This document shows, piece after piece, positions 8,333 to 13,068 of a stretch of DNA of 13,068 nucleotides. The number at the start of each line of letters is the position of its first letter. Within the stretch, counting starts at the first letter, position 1. This DNA comes from Bdellovibrionales bacterium. Lineage in GTDB: Bacteria; Bdellovibrionota; Bdellovibrionia; Bdellovibrionales; UBA1609. The translations under genes were made by a program, and so were the position numbers. The notes under the pieces were generated by a model. It was given only the letters and a program-made list of their open reading frames with translations, ran no database searches and was not told the DNA's origin. Location: NCBI GenBank assembly GCA_020435185.1, contig JAGRAA010000055.1, positions 1-13,068 of the forward strand. The letters run 5' to 3'.

Positions 8333-8388
8333 AAAAACGGTTGATTCACCGGGGAAGTATAAGTAATTTAGCGGTTTCAAATTATAGC

Positions 8389-8479
8389 GGAGAGCTGGCA
8401 GAGTGGTTGAATGCACTGGTCTTGAAAACCAGCAGGCGTTAATAGCGTCTCCGGGGTTCGAATCCCTGGCTCTCCGCCA
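8389..8479 (+). tRNA. tRNA-Ser, anticodon UGA
   Basis: A full class II tRNA of 91 bases. The acceptor stem GGAGAGC (8389-8395) pairs perfectly with GCTCTCC (8469-8475), followed by discriminator G and an encoded CCA (8477-8479). The anticodon stem CTGGT/ACCAG (8416-8420, 8428-8432) closes the loop CTTGAAA with anticodon TGA (8423-8425), which reads UCA and other UCN codons. The long variable arm needed for SerS recognition and the T-loop TTCGAAT are present. It lies directly behind serS. Confidence 0.97.
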
Positions 8480-8522
8480 TCTTTAGCGGAAACCACGTAT
8501 ATAAATCGCTTGAATTATTTTG

Positions 8523-8566
8523 TAGCTAAAATTTTTATAGCTAAAATTTGTAAATCAATTTTAGCT
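8523..8566 (+). repeat. direct and inverted repeats in the leader region of mscL
   Basis: The 12-mer tagctaaaattt occurs at 8523-8534 and 8538-8549. The inverted copy aattttagct (8557-8566) can pair with 8539-8548, giving a perfect 10-bp stem with an 8-base loop. The same inverted copy could instead pair with the first direct repeat (8524-8533), so two mutually exclusive hairpins are possible. No T-run follows, so this is not an ordinary terminator. It lies about 60 bases before mscL. Confidence 0.5.
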
Positions 8567-8623
8567 GATGTAATTGAGTATCGCTAAAGATAGAAAAAAT
8601 AAAAGTAGAAAAAAGGTGGAAAA

Positions 8624-9022
8624 ATGAGTTTGTCGAAAGAGTTTAAAGATTTTGCCATGAGAGGCAATGTTGTAGATATGGCTGTGGGGATTGTCATTGG
8701 TGGCGCCTTCGGAAAAATAGTCAGCGGTTTTGTAGCAAATATAGTTATGCCTCCGTTAGGTGTACTTATTGGTGGGGTAGATTTTAAAGATCTTGCCATT
8801 ACATTAAAAGAAGCTTCTGGTGATCAAGCCGCCGTTGTTATGCAATATGGATTATTTGTTCAATCCGTTGTCGACTTTTTAATTATTTCTTTCGCCATTT
8901 TCATGGTTGTAAAGGCTATGAATTCTTTTAAGAAAAAAGAAGAGGCCACTCCTAGTGAGCCCCCAGCGCCTACAAAGCAAGAGGTTTTGCTTGAAGAGAT
9001 TCGTGATTTATTAAAGAAATAA
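8624..9022 (+). CDS. mscL: large-conductance mechanosensitive channel MscL
   Basis: MscL is a homopentameric inner-membrane channel that opens under membrane tension and releases solutes during osmotic downshock. The 132 residues fit the family. The amphipathic N-terminal helix (KEFKDFAMRGNVVDMAVG) leads into TM1 (about 17-45) with the pore-lining IVIGGAFGKIV. A short external loop follows (about 50-73), then TM2 (about 74-98), a Pro-rich linker (110-116) and a C-terminal helical bundle (EVLLEEIRDLLKK). The ribosome site aggtgg (8614-8619) precedes the ATG by four bases. It stands alone after the tRNA and converges with the cytochrome gene; I see no clear terminator in the 35 bases between them. 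Confidence 0.97.
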   Translation: MSLSKEFKDFAMRGNVVDMAVGIVIGGAFGKIVSGFVANIVMPPLGVLIGGVDFKDLAITLKEASGDQAAVVMQYGLFVQSVVDFLIISFAIFMVVKAMNSFKKKEEATPSEPPAPTKQEVLLEEIRDLLKK

Positions 9023-9057
9023 TCGGTTTTCAAATAGGTATGTTTTTAGAGTCATAG

Positions 9058-10617
9058 TCAAAGTGACTTCACATAATTTATGATTTTATCGTAATCCCCC
9101 GATCTTTTTAACTCTTCTCTATCTATCGGGTTTGGAGGCATGAGGTTGTTCTCTAATTTATAGAGAAGAGTAGTTTTCAATGCACTGACTTTTTCTATAA
9201 CTTGGTCTTCAGAGCCGAGAAGAAACTGAGGTGGAAAGCTTAGTCCAGCAGCATGACACTTATGACATCGACGAGAAAGTATATTGAGCGTAGGGGTTTT
9301 AAAAATAGGTAGGGAAGGTCCTGAAAAAAGAGTTTTCTCCGGCGTAGTTTTATTCATCCAATGAGCGTAAATTTGAGCTTTAGGAGAGCCGATTTTATCG
9401 AGCAAAGTAAACATTACCTTTGGGCCATCAATAGCCCCGCGATCAAATATAGGATTGTCTTCTTTATACAATTGAATAAGCGTATCCGATATTTGTTGTA
9501 CGGTATTAAAGGCTTCTCTGAGAATTTTAAAATCTACACGAGAAAAGGCTTTGAGCGACTGAAAAACATCGGACGTAGAAATGGGCAGAGTTCTTTTGGT
9601 GGCAGGATTGTCGAATCCAGATAGATTATAAATATTGGATATGATCTCTTTAAGGGCTTCAGGATGAGTTACTGTTTCTGTTGGACCTCCATACTTTGTA
9701 ACGATAGAGGTGGCTTTCATATCAAAAGCGGTTAAAAAAGAGCTGAATTTTTTTTGAGTCATAAGAGGAGACTCAGAGATTACCTTATTCGCATAAGATA
9801 TATAATCGGTGTCTGGTAAGCTGGTTTTAGCTAGTGTTTTCAAAAGTAATCCAAGCCTACAGGCTCTATCTGCACCGCAGCCAATCGCCCATATCCTTTC
9901 AGAAAAGGCGAGGTCGTTGGATTCTCGAACGAAGGAGTCAAAGACCGCAAGTTGCTCAATGGTTTTGCCTTCTCCAAAAAGATCTTTGATAAACTCATTT
10001 CTGGACATCCCATTAATAGCAAGACGAGCATCAAGTAGGCGGCCCATGATGCCAAAACTTGTATCGGCCCATGCGGGTGGGGAGAAAATAGGCGCCTGTC
10101 CTTGATGACAAGAGAGGCATTTTCCTCTGTCTACGTAAAACGCTTTTGGAGAAGAGCTGTAGTCTGTAATTATTTGGTATTCAAAGCGTCCAGCCTCGTC
10201 ATTAAAGCTAATCACTTCTAATTGATCTTTGGCTTCTACGTATCCAAAAAATATCTTTCCAAGCAAAATGGAATAAGAATCATCAACATTGAACGGGGTA
10301 AAAACGATCCTAGGGTTTAGCAACGGATTATAGCTTAGATCTTGCGGTCGTTGTAGGGAACGGCTAAAGGGGAGATTGGTATGGACAAATTGGGTTTCAA
10401 GGCCAAGAGGCTGAGAAAACTGACTTAAGGGATAGGGGATTGTATATACCGTGCGACCATTTTTGTTGGTAGTAGAGAAAACTTTGTCAAAGAGAGAGCT
10501 GCCTACTGTGGGGATATTTGGGCCGTGGTCATTTTCGTTTTCAGGGATATGGTTCCCTTCAGCATATACGTTGGTCATGCAAAAGAATAAAAAGCAAACA
10601 CACATTGTCTTAATCAT
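9058..10617 (-). CDS. exported diheme c-type cytochrome, function unknown
   Basis: A 519-residue protein with a Sec signal peptide (hydrophobic 5-16, likely cleavage after VYA at 19) and two heme c attachment motifs: CLSCH (167-171) and CHKCH (451-455). The second is followed by LMPP (492-495), the usual context of the distal methionine ligand in class I cytochromes c, so the C-terminal domain looks like a standard mono-heme fold. The first heme is set in HQGQAPIFSPPAWADT. Two further cysteines (247, 253) might form a disulfide in the periplasm. I recognise no enzyme family, and the peroxidase MauG/CcpA pattern is not evident. The start has a strong ribosome site (ggggag, five bases before the ATG). 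The 3' end faces mscL. Confidence 0.85.
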   Translation of the reverse strand: MIKTMCVCFLFFCMTNVYAEGNHIPENENDHGPNIPTVGSSLFDKVFSTTNKNGRTVYTIPYPLSQFSQPLGLETQFVHTNLPFSRSLQRPQDLSYNPLLNPRIVFTPFNVDDSYSILLGKIFFGYVEAKDQLEVISFNDEAGRFEYQIITDYSSSPKAFYVDRGKCLSCHQGQAPIFSPPAWADTSFGIMGRLLDARLAINGMSRNEFIKDLFGEGKTIEQLAVFDSFVRESNDLAFSERIWAIGCGADRACRLGLLLKTLAKTSLPDTDYISYANKVISESPLMTQKKFSSFLTAFDMKATSIVTKYGGPTETVTHPEALKEIISNIYNLSGFDNPATKRTLPISTSDVFQSLKAFSRVDFKILREAFNTVQQISDTLIQLYKEDNPIFDRGAIDGPKVMFTLLDKIGSPKAQIYAHWMNKTTPEKTLFSGPSLPIFKTPTLNILSRRCHKCHAAGLSFPPQFLLGSEDQVIEKVSALKTTLLYKLENNLMPPNPIDREELKRSGDYDKIINYVKSL

Positions 10618-10754
10618 AGATTCTCCCCATATTCAGATTTAATCACCCTTAGAAGTCGAGAGACAAGGTCAAAATGCGTATGAAATGAGCTTTGAGGAAA
10701 TTAATATATTGATCTCATTGAGTTTATATCAAAAATTTAAGTAAAATATTTTTT
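10618..10754. other. upstream region of the diheme cytochrome gene, cut by the IS element
   Basis: About 137 bases lie between the minus-strand cytochrome start and the target duplication of the IS256-type element. The ribosome site for the cytochrome gene is at its left end. The right half is very AT-rich and should contain the promoter, but no clear -35/-10 pair stands out. The element inserted about 140 bases upstream of the cytochrome start and may have separated it from more distal control sequence. Confidence 0.4.
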
Positions 10755-10763
10755 TATATAATA
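10755..10763. repeat. target-site duplication, left copy (tatataata)
   Basis: The nine bases tatataata stand just before the left inverted repeat and recur exactly at 11718-11726 just after the right one. A duplication of 8-9 bp is usual for the IS256 family. If the left end is placed one base earlier, the duplication is 8 bp (tatataat). Confidence 0.8.
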
Positions 10764-10792
10764 GGTCTGTAAATAATTCTGTGTTTTGATGA
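10764..10792 (+). repeat. left terminal inverted repeat of the IS256-type element
   Basis: This imperfect inverted repeat starts right after the left target duplication. The core ctgtaa, the aatt block and the tgtgt block are shared with the opposite end, with scattered mismatches. Confidence 0.75.
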
Positions 10793-10837
10793 CGAAGTCA
10801 CTTCTTGTTTGTTAAACCCGAACAAGGAGAATTTCTC

Positions 10838-11032
10838 ATGAACAAAGACTCAGACAACAAGTTTCTCTTCGATCCTGAAAAAGTTAACGAAGCGTTGAAA
10901 TCAGCAAAAAGCATGGACGACCTTTTTGCCGAAGGTGGCGCCCTTCAACTCATGCTCAAAAACTCAATGGAGACGATGCTCAAGGCAGAGCTTGAAGATC
11001 ATCTTGGCTACTCCGTGTTTACTCATAGATAA
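10838..11032 (+). pseudogene. IS256-family (Mutator type) transposase, N-terminal remnant
   Basis: 64 residues from a well-placed ATG (aaggag at 10824-10829) to a TAA. The segment DDLFAEGGALQLMLKNSMET followed by MLKAELEDHLGY is the hallmark N-terminus of IS256-family transposases, where it reads like LLK..VE.AL.AEL..HLGY. The reading frame ends just after HLGY, where the full protein would continue with NSRNG, the DNA-binding region and the DDE catalytic triad. It therefore cannot catalyse transposition. Whether the short peptide is made and can interfere with a full transposase is unknown. In frame, the bases beyond the stop do not resume the family sequence. Confidence 0.85.
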
Positions 11033-11190
11033 ATCGTACTAAGGAGCAGAGAGTCAGATAACAATGTATTGAGTGTCGGCATGCTAATTGCCCTTACAGA
11101 AGATCAAAACTCTCTCAGACCGCTTAAAATCAATTTTAACAGGTAGAGAGGTTGACACATGTATGACAATTTTTGACAAAGGAGAAAATA

Positions 11191-11499
11191 ATGACCTTAA
11201 AACAAGTGACTTTGGCTTTAGCCATCAGTTTACTGGCACATTTTGCTGGTGCAGAAGAACCTCCAAAGTATCTGAACTCATGTTATCAGGACGATGAATT
11301 GCACTTAGTTGAAGCTCCTACCCTCCAACCATCCATTTGGTGCGAAAAAGCAGGACTCCAAGTAGAGCGAGCTTCCGATCGTCAAAGACGAATGGCTGAG
11401 TTGCTCGAAAGCTTAAAAAGCTATACCCCGTATTCTTCTGGCGAGTACCTTCGAGTTCTCACAAACGATGAAATGCTACGTTATTTAAGCGACAAATAA
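11191..11499 (+). CDS. small secreted protein carried inside the IS element
   Basis: A 102-residue protein with a clear signal peptide: charged MTLK, hydrophobic core VTLALAISLLAHF, likely cleavage after AGA at 21. The mature part (about 81 residues) has two cysteines (31 and 51) that could form one disulfide, a charged helix (about 60-78) and the end SGEYLRVLTNDEMLRYLSDK. I recognise no family. The ATG at 11191 has aaaggag (11178-11184) six bases upstream; the TTG at 11173 that extends the frame is not needed. Base composition is visibly less AT-rich than the flanking genes, in keeping with transfer. It lies between the two ends of the IS256-type element and may be a passenger gene. An 8-bp inverted repeat (11497-11504 with 11523-11530) follows the stop. 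Confidence 0.65.
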   Translation: MTLKQVTLALAISLLAHFAGAEEPPKYLNSCYQDDELHLVEAPTLQPSIWCEKAGLQVERASDRQRRMAELLESLKSYTPYSSGEYLRVLTNDEMLRYLSDK

Positions 11500-11582
11500 C
11501 AGAATCGGATCAAATTTTTAAGTTCTGTTAAGCTTAGACTGCCGGAATCTTTTTTCTGAGAGAACATAAGTTCAGCAAAACT

Positions 11583-11687
11583 AGTTCAAGTTATCAAGGG
11601 TTGGCCATTGGGCTGGTGGTCAGCTCGAAAAAAACTTGCACCAGTTACAGATTTTCGCTAGACCTAATCACGCAAGGAGTGTTGGAT
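11583..11687 (+). pseudogene. possible degraded 3' tail of the IS256-type transposase
   Basis: One frame reads QLEKNLHQLQIFAR (about 11620-11661), which loosely resembles the W..aLnQL.I.F..R end of IS256-family transposases, and an adjacent frame has GWPLGWWSARKK just upstream. Taken together this suggests a frameshifted remnant directly before the right inverted repeat, as expected if the element lost its middle. The similarity is weak and short. Confidence 0.3.
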
Positions 11688-11717
11688 TCACTCATACACA
11701 AAATTTCTTACAGTCTC
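11688..11717 (-). repeat. right terminal inverted repeat of the IS256-type element
   Basis: On the minus strand this end begins gagactgtaagaaattttgt. It matches the left end at ctgtaa, aatt and tgtgt. The right copy of tatataata follows immediately. Confidence 0.75.
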
Positions 11718-11726
11718 TATATAATA
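11718..11726. repeat. target-site duplication, right copy (tatataata)
   Basis: An exact copy of the nine bases found at 10755-10763, immediately outside the right inverted repeat. The pair shows that the whole segment between them behaved as one inserted unit, or began as one. Confidence 0.8.
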
Positions 11727-11732
11727 GCAAGT

Positions 11733-12032
11733 TTATTTTATTTCGTTTTCTGAAATTCTAGCCATTAAGACATAATTTAATATTTTTTTATCTTCGTTGG
11801 TTATATCGACAAATTTTAATTTTTTCGTAATCTCTTGTATGGATTTTTTTTCTCGTTTTATTAACAGTGCAATAGCCTCATCAAAAAAGGAAGCTGAGCC
11901 GATTACTTGGTCCCCTAATTCAATTTCGATAGATTTATTTTTCCAATTAGAAAGAAGCACTTTTCTGAACTTCAATCCAGCGTCTCTAGAGATTATATCT
12001 TGTCCACAAATATCTCTTACATTTAATCTCAT
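11733..12032 (-). CDS. STAS-like (DUF4325-type) protein, second gene of a two-gene unit
   Basis: A 99-residue cytoplasmic protein. The layout DAGLKFRKVL, then a strand IEIELGDQV, then GSASFFDEAIALLI (about 45-59) fits the STAS-like DUF4325 family, where a beta strand leads into a loop with small/Ser residues and an SSFADE-like helix start. STAS domains bind nucleotide or partner kinases; in SpoIIAA and RsbV a serine in this loop is phosphorylated by a GHKL kinase. Ser46 and Ser48 are therefore candidate sites, by inference. The ATG overlaps the stop of the upstream gene (TAATG), and gagga lies nine bases before it. The stop is only six bases from the IS target duplication, so the element inserted just beyond its 3' end. 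Confidence 0.7.
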   Translation of the reverse strand: MRLNVRDICGQDIISRDAGLKFRKVLLSNWKNKSIEIELGDQVIGSASFFDEAIALLIKREKKSIQEITKKLKFVDITNEDKKILNYVLMARISENEIK

Positions 12033-12895
12033 TAAAAAAGTTCCTCTATCTGTTTATTATTTAAGATTTCATCAAACCCACCTTTAGATGGGTTAAATTG
12101 TATATCTACACAAGTGCCATGAAAGGGTAATTTTGTTTTCCATATTTTATAGTCGCTTTTGTCATATCTGTAATTTACCCGAGCATAGTTGGAAATTATA
12201 CTGAGTCGTCCTTTGTTAAATTTCAGTATATCTTGAATTAACTTATAACCTTTTCCGCCATCTCTTTTTATTCTAGTAGTAAGACCTTTTCGATGTTGTT
12301 CTTCGAAAGCTTTTACGTCAGTGTCTAATTCTGGATATCTAGTTCGTAGTTTTGTGGGTATTCCCACGCCAAAATCAAGGCAAACTAAATGTAAATAAGA
12401 AGAGTTTGGCCATCTTCCGATACAAATATAAGCACGTTGGTCACCACTGTGGTCAATTGCATTAGTAAGAAGTTCCGATAAGACGAGTCTCATAGATCCC
12501 TTGGTGTCTTCTCCAAATTTGAGCTCTTTTTGGAGCAAAACGAGCATCCTGTCTATGAACATATTGTTGTTTGACGTAATTCTTGCGAGCTGAAATTTAT
12601 TATTACCTATTTCAAAATCGGTAATTTTGTTTTTTTGAATAGAGTCATTAATTATGTCGACTACTGATTTTATTTTTCTATTGGATTTATATCGTATAAC
12701 CAACTTTTGATTATTTTCTAAAGAAATATCGGCCAGCCCGCATAAAAAAGATATTGATAGAGAGTCTAACTCAATAGTTTCAGTTAAGTTGAATTCAACC
12801 TGAGTATCTTTTGTTGCTATTACTTTGTTGGCTAGTTTTACTAAGGAGTGTGCGTACTTTAGTTTTGGAGATTTTGGGAACGAAAAGGCCTTCAT
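12032..12895 (-). CDS. STAS-like/GHKL ATP-binding protein, first gene of a two-gene unit
   Basis: A 287-residue protein in two parts. Residues about 1-100 look STAS-like (VEFNLTETIELDSLSISFL, then a KLVIRYKS strand). Residues about 110-270 are a GHKL/HATPase domain: N box ELLTNAIDHS (141-150) with Glu141 and Asn145, G1 box DFGVGIP (174-180), G2 box GGKGYKL (213-219) and a closing HGTCVDIQF (259-267). There is no DHp helix with a phospho-accepting His, no transmembrane segment and no sensor, so it is not a classical histidine kinase. It is closer in plan to SpoIIAB/RsbW-type kinases or to stand-alone GHKL ATPases. The start at 12895 has no strong ribosome site. It is translationally coupled to the DUF4325-type gene. 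Both genes are very AT-rich. The pathway is unknown. Confidence 0.75.
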   Translation of the reverse strand: MKAFSFPKSPKLKYAHSLVKLANKVIATKDTQVEFNLTETIELDSLSISFLCGLADISLENNQKLVIRYKSNRKIKSVVDIINDSIQKNKITDFEIGNNKFQLARITSNNNMFIDRMLVLLQKELKFGEDTKGSMRLVLSELLTNAIDHSGDQRAYICIGRWPNSSYLHLVCLDFGVGIPTKLRTRYPELDTDVKAFEEQHRKGLTTRIKRDGGKGYKLIQDILKFNKGRLSIISNYARVNYRYDKSDYKIWKTKLPFHGTCVDIQFNPSKGGFDEILNNKQIEELF

Positions 12896-12912
12896 TTAAA
12901 GAATGATAAAAC

Positions 12913-13021
12913 ATTGCGGGAATAAAGTATATAACTAATTGAAATTACTTATATTTAAAATATTATTTATGCTATTAAAATAAAATATATTAGTTATTTC
13001 ATATAGATATATTCCCGTAAT
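12913..13021. repeat. long imperfect inverted repeat upstream of the STAS/GHKL operon
   Basis: The outer arms attgcgggaata (12913-12924) and tattcccgtaat (13010-13021) are complementary at 11 of 12 positions. The inner arms ataactaat (12931-12939) and attagttat (12989-12997) are complementary at all 9. The centre is AT-rich. The left arm ends 18 bases before the start of the minus-strand operon. It could be an operator pair, a long hairpin in the leader RNA, or terminal repeats of a small element. A possible -10 box (TATACT, minus strand, 12926-12931) lies in the left arm without a good -35. Confidence 0.6.
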
Positions 13022-13068
13022 ATTTTATTTCTAGTTCCGGTTTTTTTGCCTTTTTAGATAATTTATTT
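13022..13068. other. right edge of window, no gene seen
   Basis: AT-rich DNA with a T-run following ccgg. No reading frame, RNA gene or clear hairpin can be supported here; the neighbouring gene lies outside the window. Confidence 0.4.

Larger units (their letters stand above)
10764..11717 (+). mobile_element. non-autonomous IS256-family element with a passenger gene
   Basis: The left end (from 10764, ggtctgtaaataattctgtg) and the reverse complement of the right end (gactgtaagaaattttgtgt, ending at 11715) share 16 of 20 aligned positions starting at ctgtaa, as expected of terminal inverted repeats. Exact 9-bp copies of tatataata flank the element. Inside is the first part of an IS256-type transposase (10838-11032), then a small secreted-protein gene (11191-11499), then about 200 bases of possible transposase tail. 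A complete IS256-family element is usually about 1.3-1.5 kb with one transposase of about 400 residues, so most of that gene, including the DDE catalytic core, is missing. It could only move if supplied with transposase in trans. Confidence 0.82.

Noticed and set aside
8584..8799. Minus-strand frame opposite mscL
   Set aside because: Antisense to a well-defined mscL and lacking features of its own.
9809..10105. Plus-strand frame inside the cytochrome gene
   Set aside because: Antisense shadow of a gene with a signal peptide and two heme motifs.
11152..11190. Two TTGACA-like motifs (11152 and 11173) as a promoter for the small secreted protein
   Set aside because: No -10 box at acceptable spacing from either.
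11797..12087. Plus-strand 96-codon frame
   Set aside because: Antisense to the DUF4325-type gene and the end of the GHKL gene; no ribosome site or family match.
12032..12895. Sensor histidine kinase
   Set aside because: The GHKL domain is clear, but there is no DHp helix with phospho-accepting His, no transmembrane segment and no response regulator nearby.
1..13068. CRISPR array, rRNA or riboswitch
   Set aside because: No regularly spaced repeats with spacers, no rRNA sequence and no recognisable riboswitch core were seen on either strand.

Overview
This is an AT-rich bacterial window with two parts: a conserved housekeeping block (about 1-9022) and an accessory block (about 9058-13068). 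The order rho (last codons only), prfA, prmC, murA, a GYF-like/TPR membrane protein, a small membrane protein, serS, tRNA-Ser and mscL resembles delta-proteobacterial and Bdellovibrionota chromosomes. The long GYF-TM-TPR protein and the exported diheme cytochrome c fit a low-GC member of Bdellovibrionota best. That placement is an inference from gene order and protein style, not from a marker tree.

Region 1-449: the last 14 codons of rho, then about 400 bases with no gene. This gap holds a tight cluster of DnaA boxes (two perfect, two near-perfect) at 117-162, followed by very AT-rich DNA, a tandem 16-bp repeat and two hairpins just upstream of prfA. No rpmE (ribosomal protein L31) lies between rho and prfA, although it often does in related gene orders.

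Region 450-8479: prfA and prmC overlap by 4 bases (GTGA), so release factor RF1 and the methyltransferase that modifies its GGQ motif are translationally coupled. murA (peptidoglycan precursor synthesis) follows after 18 bases. Next come a large single-pass membrane TPR protein, a 98-residue membrane protein and serS. A tRNA-Ser(UGA) gene lies directly after serS, so the synthetase and one of its substrates are neighbours. mscL follows as an independent gene with a repeat-rich leader.

Region 9058-10617 (minus strand): an exported diheme c-type cytochrome of unknown pathway, convergent with mscL.

Region 10755-11726: an IS256-type element about 954 bp long with recognisable terminal inverted repeats and an exact 9-bp target duplication (tatataata). 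Its transposase is reduced to the first 64 residues. The interior instead carries a small gene for a secreted 102-residue protein. This looks like a non-autonomous element with a passenger gene, or an IS whose interior was replaced after insertion.

Region 11733-13068 (minus strand): a coupled two-gene unit (TAATG overlap). The first gene encodes a STAS-like domain fused to a GHKL (HATPase) ATP-binding domain. The second encodes a STAS-like DUF4325-type protein. The design recalls partner-switching regulators (anti-sigma kinase and anti-anti-sigma factor), but no sigma factor, phosphatase or effector is visible. A long imperfect inverted repeat lies directly upstream. This pair is the best candidate in the window for an under-described system.
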